Source of the DNA: Stigmatella aurantiaca
Lineage (GTDB): Bacteria; Myxococcota; Myxococcia; Myxococcales; Myxococcaceae
Reading direction: 5' to 3'
Length of the DNA stretch: 64,000 bases
NCBI RefSeq assembly: GCF_900109545.1
Contig: NZ_FOAP01000017.1
Location: forward strand, 1-64,000
Notes under the pieces: model-generated
Told to the model about the DNA's origin: nothing
Seen by the model: the letters and a program-made list of their open reading frames with translations, nothing else
The model's database searches: none
Program-made: the position numbers and the translations under genes
Shown: positions 17,807 through 25,490 of the stretch, in pieces
How positions within the stretch are numbered: position 1 is the first letter of the stretch
Layout of the letters: each line of letters opens with the position of its first letter

Positions 17807-19648
17807 GTGAGTGATGAGCGTCCGGACGCGCTGCTCAAGAGCGCGCTCGAAAAGATCGTCTACTTCGAGGCCCGCGCGGACCAGCTCCACGGTGAGCTCG
17901 ACGCGGCGCGGCAAGAGGTCGCCCGCCTCCAGCGCGAGCTCAACGAGACTGGGCAGCGCGAAATCGTCCTGCGCCGCGAGCTGGCCGAGTTCGAGGTGCG
18001 CGTCAACCGCGCCCACTCCGAGCGCGAGGAGCTGAGCCGCCTCAACCAGGCCCTGCGCGATGAGCGCACCCAGCTGCTCGGCAAGCTGCTGGATGCCACC
18101 CGCATCCGCACCGCCTCCCAGGCCCCCGAGTCCCTGGACGACGATGACGACCTGGGCATCGACCTAGCCTCGTTCATCTCCCAGCTTCGCAGCGAGGCGC
18201 TGAACCGGCCCGCGGCGCCCGCCAGTGAAGCGCCCCCCGCGCGCTCCCCTCCGGCGCCCGCCGCGCGCGCCACCCCGCCGCCCCCCGCGGCCACCCGGCC
18301 GGGCTTCCGGGAACGGCCCCCTCCGCCCGTGCCGGACGAGGACGAGCCGCTCTGGTCCGTGCCCGTGCCCGTGGTGGCGCTCGCCGTGGCCGCCGCGCCC
18401 GCGGTGGCCGCCGCGCCCGCGGCCTCGGCCGTGGTGCAGCAGGCGCAGCGCTTCCGCCACGAGGGAAGGCTCGGCGTGAGCGCCGCGCAGCTCGCCGAGC
18501 TGTCCGGGGACAGCGGGCACGCGGGGCGCTCCGGCGAGACGCTGTTCGGCTTCTCCGTGCGCGAGCTGTCCGCCGCGGACCCCGCGGCCCGCATCCGCGC
18601 CGCCGAGCGCCTCAAGGCCCTGGGGCAGACGGCCGCCGCGCCCGCCCTGGCCACCGCGCTCCACGCGGAGACGGACCCCGGCGCGCAGGTGGTGCTGCTC
18701 CAGGCCTTCGCCGGCCTGTGCCGCGAGCAGGGCGCCTCCGTCGTCTCGCCGCTGCTGGCCTCGCCCGTGGCCGAGGTGCGCATCGCCTCGCTCAAGGCCC
18801 TGCTCTCCCTGGCCCCGAAGGATGCCGCGCCCCACCTGGCCCAGGCCATGAAGGACCCCGACCGGGCCGTGCGCCGCCGCGCCTCGCTGCTGGCGCTGGG
18901 CCTGGAGGGGGAGGCCGCGCACCGGCTCGGCGAGGAGGCCATTCACGACGCGGACCCCGAGGTGCGCAGCCTCGCCGCCCTGGCCCTGGGCGCCGGCAGC
19001 GGCGAGGGCGCCCGGCTGCTGCTGCTGGACGCGCTCCTGGATGCCGACCGCCGCGTGCGCAAGTCCGCCGCCCAGAGCCTCTCGCGCATCCTCGGCCAGG
19101 ATGTCTCCGCCGTGGTGGAGCTCGACGAGCCCCAGCGCCGCCGGGAGATTCGCCGCCTGGCCCTGCTGCCCTCCCACCCCGTGAAGACCCCGCTGAACGC
19201 GCGGCCTCCGCCCCGGCCCGTGGCCCCCGAGCCGCCCCTGGCCCCCGTGGCCCGGGCCCCGGCGCCCAGCGCCCCCAAGGTGGCTTCTGCACCCACCCCG
19301 GCCCCGGAGCCCGTCGTCCGGCCCGCGTCCGCACGCCCCTCCCGGGAGGTGCCCGCCGTGGCCGCCGAGCGCACCGGCCCCGTCCGGGCCGCACTGGCGG
19401 TGATGGGCTCCGCCCCTCAGGGCTCGGCCGCGCCCCGTCCGGCCGTGAACCGGGTGGCGGGCCCCTCCCCCGTGGAGGCGCTCTGCGCGCCGCTGATGGA
19501 GGACATTCGAACCGCTATCCGAGGACGTTCGTTCGGCGAGCTGGCATCCATGCTATCGGCTCCCGTGGAGTTGGCCCAGGAGGCGCTCACCCTCCTGGTG
19601 GCCCGGGGAGCAGTGGTGCGGAGGGGCCACAAATACTTCGCCGCTTGA
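17807..19648 (+). CDS. pomY: PomY, HEAT-repeat division-site protein
   Basis: A 613-aa protein starting at GTG 17807. Order: N-terminal coiled coil (about 8-105), acidic/Pro-Ala linker, HEAT repeats (about 210-450, repeated ALGxxAAAPALA and AVRRRASLLALG patterns), a long Pro/Ala-rich disordered part, and a small winged-helix-like C-terminus (about 560-613). This domain order and its place directly before pomZ and pomX match Myxococcus PomY (MXAN_0634). In Myxococcus, PomX, PomY and PomZ form a nucleoid-associated cluster that moves to midcell and stimulates FtsZ-ring formation; PomY condensates help nucleate FtsZ. Pro-rich and HEAT parts diverge freely, so identification rests on order and context. 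Confidence 0.88.
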   Translation: MSDERPDALLKSALEKIVYFEARADQLHGELDAARQEVARLQRELNETGQREIVLRRELAEFEVRVNRAHSEREELSRLNQALRDERTQLLGKLLDATRIRTASQAPESLDDDDDLGIDLASFISQLRSEALNRPAAPASEAPPARSPPAPAARATPPPPAATRPGFRERPPPPVPDEDEPLWSVPVPVVALAVAAAPAVAAAPAASAVVQQAQRFRHEGRLGVSAAQLAELSGDSGHAGRSGETLFGFSVRELSAADPAARIRAAERLKALGQTAAAPALATALHAETDPGAQVVLLQAFAGLCREQGASVVSPLLASPVAEVRIASLKALLSLAPKDAAPHLAQAMKDPDRAVRRRASLLALGLEGEAAHRLGEEAIHDADPEVRSLAALALGAGSGEGARLLLLDALLDADRRVRKSAAQSLSRILGQDVSAVVELDEPQRRREIRRLALLPSHPVKTPLNARPPPRPVAPEPPLAPVARAPAPSAPKVASAPTPAPEPVVRPASARPSREVPAVAAERTGPVRAALAVMGSAPQGSAAPRPAVNRVAGPSPVEALCAPLMEDIRTAIRGRSFGELASMLSAPVELAQEALTLLVARGAVVRRGHKYFAA

Positions 19649-19691
19649 GGCAAGGTAGGCCCCCGCAGGTTCCAGGGATGAAGGGTTCTTG

Positions 19692-20648
19692 ATGGAAGCT
19701 CCAACCTACAGCGCCAAGCAGGTAGCCGAGATGCTCGGCGTGACGCCCAAGGAGCTCTCCGGGGCGTTGAAGAAAGACGCCTATACCCCCGACGATGTGT
19801 GGGAGCTGCGCACCACGCTCCAGAAGTTCCCCGCCCCCATCGGCCACCGGCGCCAGCTGTTCCTCAACTTCAAGGGCGGCACGGGAAAAACTTCCCTGTC
19901 CACCTCCTATGCGTGGCGCCTGGCGGAGCTGGGCTACGCGGTGCTGCTCATCGACCTGGACAGCCAGGGCCACTCCACCAAGTGCCTGGGCTACGAGGGC
20001 GAGGACTACGAGAAGACGCTCCAGGACGTGCTGGTGCGCAAGGCGCCCCTGTCCCAGGTGATTCAGAAGTCCACCCTGCCCAACCTGGACTTCATCCCCT
20101 CCAACCTGAGCATGTCCACGGTGGACCTGGCGCTGATGCCCATGGCCGGCCGCGAGTTCAAGCTGCGCAACGCGCTCAAGGAAGTGGAGAGCCGCTACGA
20201 CGTCGTCGTCTTCGACGCGCCCCCGTCCTTCGGCCTGCTCAACCTGAATGCGCTCATGGCCGCCTCGGACCTGTTCGTCCCGGTGCTCGCCGACTTCCTG
20301 TCCTTCCACGGCCTGAAGCTGCTGTTCGAGACGGTGCAGAGCCTGGAGGAGGACCTGAACCACGTGTTGGACCACGTGTTCATCGTGGTGAACTCCTTCA
20401 ACGCCACCTTCAAGCTGGCCAAGGAGGCGCTGGAGGCGCTCCAGACGCACTACCCCGAGTACCTGCTGCCCACCATCATCCGGCAGTGCACCAAGTTCGC
20501 CCAGGCCGCCAGCGAGGGCCGCCCCGTGTTCGTCGCGGACCCGTCCTCCAAGGGCGCCACCGACATTCAGGCCATGATTGACAACGTGCTGCCGCGCATG
20601 GTGGCTGCCGCGGCGGCCCGCGGCGCCGAGGCCACGCGCGCCGGCTGA
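19692..20648 (+). CDS. pomZ: PomZ, ParA/MinD-family ATPase
   Basis: A 318-aa ParA-type ATPase. The N-terminus has a MerR-like recognition segment (YSAKQVAEMLGVT). The deviant Walker A KGGTGKTS (61-68, Lys66) and LLIDLDSQGHST follow, then VVFDAPPS as Walker B. Lys66 falls at the same number as the Walker A lysine studied in Myxococcus PomZ. PomZ dimers bind DNA non-specifically when ATP-loaded and move the PomX/PomY cluster over the nucleoid towards midcell. ATG 19692 is preferred over TTG 19689 (GGATGAAGGG upstream). It is 43 bp after pomY and 37 bp before pomX, so one operon is likely. Confidence 0.93.
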   Translation: MEAPTYSAKQVAEMLGVTPKELSGALKKDAYTPDDVWELRTTLQKFPAPIGHRRQLFLNFKGGTGKTSLSTSYAWRLAELGYAVLLIDLDSQGHSTKCLGYEGEDYEKTLQDVLVRKAPLSQVIQKSTLPNLDFIPSNLSMSTVDLALMPMAGREFKLRNALKEVESRYDVVVFDAPPSFGLLNLNALMAASDLFVPVLADFLSFHGLKLLFETVQSLEEDLNHVLDHVFIVVNSFNATFKLAKEALEALQTHYPEYLLPTIIRQCTKFAQAASEGRPVFVADPSSKGATDIQAMIDNVLPRMVAAAAARGAEATRAG

Positions 20649-20685
20649 CCTTCCTCACCTTCTCCTCCGCCCCCTTGTTCCGCTC

Positions 20686-21807
20686 ATGAAGAAAGCCTTC
20701 GAACAGAATGTGTCCCGCGCCAAGCCCCGGGTCCGCCTCGGCGCGCTGACGGGCGTCCTGGAGACCGCGGAGGGCGCGGCCGACGCCGAGGCCTCGCACG
20801 AGCCCGAGGCGTTCTCCGCCGAGCCGGCCCCCGCCCCGGACCTGTCCGCCGAGGTGCGCGCCCGCATCGAGCGTGCCCGGGCCCCGCGCCCCAGTGCCTC
20901 GGAGGCCGTGAGCGCCGCCTTGCGCGCCCCCCTGTCCGTGCAGGAGGCTCAGGCCATGGCCGCCCTGCACAGCGAGGTGTTCGGCGCACAGGCCCCGGCG
21001 CCCAGCGCGGAGGCGTCCCCGCGCGTCACCGCCATGGAGCCGGAGCCCGTGTCCGCCTCCGCGCTGTCCTCTTCCCCCGTGGCGGTGTCTCCCATGGCCC
21101 ACGCCGATGCGCCCCCCACCGAGGTGGAAATCCAGACGCCCACCGAGGAGCTGGACCCGGATGCCCGCCGCGAGCGGCTCAAGGAGCGCCTCAAGGCGGT
21201 GCGCGAGAACCCGCGCCCCGAGCCCCTGCCGGCCTCCGTGGCCGAGGCGGGCCAGCGCGCCGTGGAGCGCATCAACTCCCTGCAGGGCGAGCTCAACCGG
21301 CTGAAGGCGCTCAACCTGTCGCTCACGCAGGAGCTGGAGGTGACGCGGCGCCAGTCGGAGAAGGCCACCGAGGAGGCGCGCCTGCGCATGGACGAGGCGC
21401 GAAGGCTCTCCTCGGAGATGGAGGCCCGGGTGAAGCTCCTGAGCGACCTGGAGCGCGAGCTGGCCGCCCTGGAGGGCGAGCGCGACGAGGCGCTCCTGTC
21501 CCTCCAGGAGGCCCGCCAGGCGCTGCAGGCCGCCGCGCAGGAGCGCGACTCGCTGGAGGCCCAGGTGAGCCAGGGCAAGAAGGCCCTCACCGACAGCCTC
21601 GCCGAGGAGGAGCGGCTGGCCACGGAGCTGGAGGGCGCCCGCGACGAGACGAGCCGCCTGAGCCGCGCCGTGGAGACGCTCCAGGGCGAGCGCGACGTGC
21701 TCGCACAGCAGGTGGCCTCGCTCACCGCCGAGCGCGCCGAGCTGCTCGAGGCGCGCAAGGCGCTGGAGTCGGTGCACCGGGCGCTCAGCCAGGCCATTTC
21801 GCGCTGA
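20686..21807 (+). CDS. pomX: PomX, cluster scaffold and PomZ activator
   Basis: A 373-aa protein. The first 22 residues begin MKKAFEQNVSRAKPR, the conserved PomX N-terminal peptide that stimulates PomZ ATPase activity. The two basic residues reported as essential in Myxococcus (K13, R15) are both present. A long Ala/Pro/Glu-rich linker follows, then a C-terminal coiled coil (about 185-370, repeated LEGERDE and LEAQVSQ patterns) that forms the filament scaffold. Start 20686 is fixed by this peptide; frame extensions upstream are not conserved-looking. Third gene of pomY-pomZ-pomX. Confidence 0.92.
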   Translation: MKKAFEQNVSRAKPRVRLGALTGVLETAEGAADAEASHEPEAFSAEPAPAPDLSAEVRARIERARAPRPSASEAVSAALRAPLSVQEAQAMAALHSEVFGAQAPAPSAEASPRVTAMEPEPVSASALSSSPVAVSPMAHADAPPTEVEIQTPTEELDPDARRERLKERLKAVRENPRPEPLPASVAEAGQRAVERINSLQGELNRLKALNLSLTQELEVTRRQSEKATEEARLRMDEARRLSSEMEARVKLLSDLERELAALEGERDEALLSLQEARQALQAAAQERDSLEAQVSQGKKALTDSLAEEERLATELEGARDETSRLSRAVETLQGERDVLAQQVASLTAERAELLEARKALESVHRALSQAISR

Positions 21808-21892
21808 ACCTCCTGCCCCTCGGGGGGAGGGGGCGGCGCGGACGCCACGCGGTGGGTACACTTCTCCCTGGAGACCATCGAGCGAGGGTGGC

Positions 21893-22465
21893 GTGGCGGT
21901 CGAGAAGCAGGGCAAAGAGCAGTTCTCCGGCAGCCTTTTCAAGGCCTGCCTCAGCGGCCTGGACACCCTGGGGCTCCGCTCGGTGGTGCGCACCATGGTG
22001 CCCCCCCACGTGCAGCGCCTCATGGATGCGCCGCCGCCCTCCACCGCCTGGCTGGACGGGGATGAGCTGCCGCTGCTCTTCAACGCGGTGCAGCGGCTCC
22101 AGGGCCAGGAGGGGCTGAGGCAGCTCGGCTACGCGGCGATGAGCATCACCATGGGGCGCTTTCTCAAGCCCCTGATGCAGACGATGTTCTCGCGCTACGG
22201 CCACGGCCCGGCGGCGCTCTTCCACCACCTGGAGTCCATCTTCCGGCCCTTCTTCCAGGAGCTGGAGTTCCACTTCCTGGCGGACGGGGCGCGCTCGGGC
22301 ACCGTGCAGATCCGCTCCAAGCACCCCAAGGGCCCCGCCTCGTGGGCGGCCTGGGAGGGCGCGCTGCGCATCCTCTTCGAGGAGTGCGGCATCCGCACGG
22401 GCGTCATCAGCCCCGGCGTCCTCTCCGAGGGCGGCCTGCTGTCGAGCATGCGCGTGCGCTGGTAG
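21893..22465 (+). CDS. DUF2378 (TIGR02265) Myxococcales protein
   Basis: A 190-aa soluble protein starting at GTG 21893. It shows the pattern of the myxobacterial paralogous family TIGR02265/DUF2378: an N-terminal SGSLFKACLSGLD-like segment, a central YAAMSITMGRFLKPL helix, and a C-terminal GALRILFEECGIRTGVI stretch. Function of the family is unknown. It lies 85 bp after pomX on the same strand and could be transcribed with it. No signal peptide or catalytic motif is visible. Confidence 0.6.
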   Translation: MAVEKQGKEQFSGSLFKACLSGLDTLGLRSVVRTMVPPHVQRLMDAPPPSTAWLDGDELPLLFNAVQRLQGQEGLRQLGYAAMSITMGRFLKPLMQTMFSRYGHGPAALFHHLESIFRPFFQELEFHFLADGARSGTVQIRSKHPKGPASWAAWEGALRILFEECGIRTGVISPGVLSEGGLLSSMRVRW

Positions 22466-22607
22466 CCCGCCCAGGGGCAGCCGGCCAGACAAGCGCCCGT
22501 GGCTCCCAGTGAGGGGTAATCGGCGTCAGGTACAAGATTGTCGGCCAGGGGGACACGCCCGAACTTAAGGCCCGATTCAGCATTCAATCCCCTTGAAGGA
22601 GTCCGCC

Positions 22608-23810
22608 GTGGCCTTGGATCTTTTCAAAGAAAAGGGTGTGCCGTTGGACCGCCAGGTCTTCACCTGGAAGGACCTCGTGCAGCGCCCTTACAGCAAGCTG
22701 GATGACGATGCCTTCACGCGCGTGCGCGTCATCCTCATGAACGGCATCGAGTCCGAGGCGGTGCGCTTCCAGCATGCGGCGGCCCGGTTCAACGGCCGGC
22801 TGCGCGAGGCGCTCGCGCTCGTGCGCCGCGTGGAGCACCACCAGCAGACGCTCATCAACTGGCTCAACCCGCCGGACCAGAGCGCCATCGAGACCACCAT
22901 TGGCTTCGAGCAGGTGGCCATCGAGGTGACGGCCAGCGTGGCCCTCAAGGAGCCCGACCCGTACCTGGCGGCCACCTACCGCTTCGGCATGCTGGAGGAC
23001 TTCGACCACCTGTACCGCTACTCGGCGCTCTATGACCGGTTGGAGGGCAAGGACCCCAACAACCTCGTCCAGTCCTATTCGGACATCCGCCCGGGTAGGC
23101 CCACCGTGGTCGAGCACCGCCACCCGCTCGATGACCTGCGCAGGCCCTATGACCGGCGCACGGCCGCGCCGCTGTCGAAGATTCACGCGGCGCTCATCAC
23201 CGCCGCCGAGCACCAGACGCACGACTACTACATGACCATCGGGCCTATGTTCACGGACCCCGTGGCCCGCCAGCTCTACGCGGAGATCGCCTCCATCGAG
23301 GAGCAGCACGTCACCCAGTACGAGTCGCTGTGCGACCCCACCGAGTCGCTGCTGGAGAAGTGGCTCCTGCACGAAGTCATGGAAGTCTACTGCTACCAGT
23401 CGTGCCTGGCGTACGAGGGCAACACGCGCATCAAGGGCATCTGGGAGCGGTTCCTGGCCTACGAGCTGGGCCAGCTGCACTACGTGATGGAGCTCTTCAA
23501 GGAAATCGAAGGCAGGGATCCCGCCGAGGTGCTGCCCGCCACGCTGCCCGAGCCCATCGCGTTCAAGAGCCACCGCGAATTCGTGCGGCGCGTGCTCAAC
23601 CAGGAAGTGGACCTGCGCTCCAACGGCACCGAGTACGTGGACAAGGCGGAGCTGCCGCCCAACCACCGCTCCACGCTCATGGCGCAGCAGCTCAACTCGG
23701 AGGGCTCGCCCTCGGAGACGGCCGCGGCGGGCTACCAGTGGTCTCCGGGCACCGAGCTGGTCAAGCGCATCGATGTCACGGCCGATGGGAAGGCCGGGAG
23801 GATCCAGTAA
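22608..23810 (+). CDS. Ferritin-like diiron-type protein 1
   Basis: A 400-aa, mostly helical protein. Start is GTG 22608 with GAAGGAG 6 nt upstream. Acidic/His motifs of ferritin-like four-helix bundles recur: GIESEAVRFQH, EDFDHL, AAEHQTHDYY, IEEQHVTQYES, HEVMEVYCY. They could provide diiron ligands. The product may be an oxidoreductase or iron-handling protein; no closer identity is claimed. Its stop codon overlaps the next gene's ATG (TAATG), and that gene encodes a second ferritin-like protein, so the two products may act together. Confidence 0.6.
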   Translation: MALDLFKEKGVPLDRQVFTWKDLVQRPYSKLDDDAFTRVRVILMNGIESEAVRFQHAAARFNGRLREALALVRRVEHHQQTLINWLNPPDQSAIETTIGFEQVAIEVTASVALKEPDPYLAATYRFGMLEDFDHLYRYSALYDRLEGKDPNNLVQSYSDIRPGRPTVVEHRHPLDDLRRPYDRRTAAPLSKIHAALITAAEHQTHDYYMTIGPMFTDPVARQLYAEIASIEEQHVTQYESLCDPTESLLEKWLLHEVMEVYCYQSCLAYEGNTRIKGIWERFLAYELGQLHYVMELFKEIEGRDPAEVLPATLPEPIAFKSHREFVRRVLNQEVDLRSNGTEYVDKAELPPNHRSTLMAQQLNSEGSPSETAAAGYQWSPGTELVKRIDVTADGKAGRIQ

Positions 23811-24568
23811 TGAAGACGACTTCCAGTGACGTGGGCTTCAACCGTACCGGCATTCAAACCTCGCCCATCGAGACCGAGGAGGCCATCGAGGGGGCGCGTG
23901 AGGGCATCCCCAGCAGCCCGGGCGATGGCAGCGGCATCCTCGCGGTGCGCGCCGCCTACTCGGTGGAGAGCCCCAACGTGGGCTCGGTGCCCGTGCCGGC
24001 CACCTTCAAGGGCCTGTTGACGACCACCAAGGACTTCCTCAAGGGCAACAAGTCCACCGTGTTCATCGACAAGCTGGGCGAGCGCCTGGCCTTCGAGCGC
24101 TCGGGGGTGCGGCTCTACGAGGGGGCCCTGGCCAAGTTCGACCTGCACGGCACCTGGCCCGGGGGGCCCTCGCGCGAGCAGCTCGAGAGCATCTACCGCG
24201 ATGAGCTGAGCCACTTCGCGCTCATCCGCGAGACGATGGAGACGCTCGGCGCGGACCCCACGGCGATGACGCCCTCGGCGGACCTCATCGCGGTGACGTC
24301 CAAGGGCGTTCCCGAGGTGCTGGCCGATCCGCGCACCAACCTCGTCCAGTCCCTGGAGGCGCTGCTGGTGGCGGAGCTGACGGACAACGCGGGCTGGGAG
24401 CTGCTCATCGAGCTGGCGCGCGGGCTGGGCCAGGACGCCATCGCCGACCAGTTCCAGGTGGCGCTGGACGCGGAGGCCGAGCACCTGCTCTTGGTGCGCC
24501 GCTGGCACGCGGCCGGCGTCACCGGCGAGGCGGGCGTGTGGTCCGAGGCCACCGCCCCGGCGTTCTAA
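23810..24568 (+). CDS. Ferritin-like protein 2
   Basis: A 252-aa protein whose ATG overlaps the previous stop. A disordered, Gly/Ser-rich N-terminal 60 residues precede a helical core with ferritin-like metal motifs: AFERSGVRLYE, YRDELSHFAL (ExxH), LVAELTDNAGWELL and LDAEAEHLLLVRRWH (ExxH). It is translationally coupled to the first ferritin-like gene and followed 41 bp later by tspO. The set suggests handling of iron, oxidants or porphyrin-linked stress. That is inference from the neighbourhood only. Confidence 0.6.
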   Translation: MKTTSSDVGFNRTGIQTSPIETEEAIEGAREGIPSSPGDGSGILAVRAAYSVESPNVGSVPVPATFKGLLTTTKDFLKGNKSTVFIDKLGERLAFERSGVRLYEGALAKFDLHGTWPGGPSREQLESIYRDELSHFALIRETMETLGADPTAMTPSADLIAVTSKGVPEVLADPRTNLVQSLEALLVAELTDNAGWELLIELARGLGQDAIADQFQVALDAEAEHLLLVRRWHAAGVTGEAGVWSEATAPAF

Positions 24569-24609
24569 AGCCCCACGCGGACTTACCTTCACGGGAGCGA
24601 GGCTCAACC

Positions 24610-25122
24610 ATGCAGACCGGCAACTTGGCGTTGAAGAGCCCCTCCCTGAAGGCGGAGTCCACCGCGGCCCTGGCCGTGTTCAGCGCCCTGAGCGCGGGCG
24701 CGGCCATCGCGGGGGCCCTGGCGACGAACGGGGCCATCCAGGGCTGGTACCAGAAATTGAGGAAGCCCCCGTTCCAGCCCCCCCGCGGCGTGTTCGGCCC
24801 GGTGTGGACGGTGCTCTACGGCCTCATCGCCGTGTCGGGGTGGCGCGTGTGGAATGGGCCCGCGGGCGTGGCCCGCTCCCGGGCCTTGAGCCTGTGGGCC
24901 GTGCAGCTCGGCTTCAACGCCGCCTGGTCCTGGCTCTTCTTCGGCCGGCGGCGGCTGCGCAGCGCCCTGGTGGATGTCACCGCGCTGAGCCTCTCCGTGG
25001 GGGCCTACCTGGCCGCCGCGCGGAAGGTGGACCGCACCGCCGCGGTGCTCGTGGCGCCTTACCTGGGCTGGGTGTGCTTCGCCAGCCTCCTCAACGAGGA
25101 GCTCGTCCGCCTCAACCGCTAG
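24610..25122 (+). CDS. tspO: TspO/MBR family membrane protein
   Basis: A 170-aa membrane protein of about five helices with family hallmarks: GWYQKLRKPPFQPPRGVFGPVWTVLY, FNAAWSWLFFG, and the C-terminal APYLGWVCFASLLN. TspO proteins bind and degrade or transport porphyrins and respond to oxygen, light and stress. Start ATG 24610 with GGGAGCGAGG upstream. It follows the two ferritin-like genes and probably shares their transcript. It ends 44 bp from a small convergent gene. Confidence 0.88.
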   Translation: MQTGNLALKSPSLKAESTAALAVFSALSAGAAIAGALATNGAIQGWYQKLRKPPFQPPRGVFGPVWTVLYGLIAVSGWRVWNGPAGVARSRALSLWAVQLGFNAAWSWLFFGRRRLRSALVDVTALSLSVGAYLAAARKVDRTAAVLVAPYLGWVCFASLLNEELVRLNR

Positions 25123-25166
25123 GCGGGCCCTGCCCAGGTCTCGTGCCGGGTTCCTGCGGGGTGTGG

Positions 25167-25343
25167 CTAGTTGCGGAAGCGCGTGGGCTTCAGCGGGTTC
25201 ATGGCGAGCATGGCCGCGAAGTAGCGCGCCTGGTTCTCCGTGGCGCAGCGCACTTCCTGCACGCGGCCGGCGAGCTTCACGCGAATGAGCCAGCCATCCT
25301 TCTCTCGGGTCAGGGTGGGAGAATCCATCGTCAGCGTATCCAT
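25167..25343 (-). CDS. Small conserved-looking protein, 58 aa
   Basis: A 58-aa open frame starting MDTLTMDSPTLTREKDGW and ending LKPTRFRN. GGAGG lies 10 nt upstream of the ATG. The composition is balanced, with a mix of charged and aromatic residues, and third positions are GC-rich as in real local genes. No domain is recognised. It lies alone between tspO (convergent) and the PAS histidine kinase gene (same strand, downstream). Function unknown. Confidence 0.6.
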   Translation of the reverse strand: MDTLTMDSPTLTREKDGWLIRVKLAGRVQEVRCATENQARYFAAMLAMNPLKPTRFRN

Positions 25344-25490
25344 CGTGTTCGAGCCTCCATTCCTCTTGGCTTCTCTCTAAGCAGCGAACGTGCCAGCGCC
25401 GGAACCGTGGGGTTGCGGGCGGTTGCTGCCAGGGAGCGATCACCGGTGGACGCTCGGCCTGACTTTTTTGCAGACGGCTCTGCAAGAGTT

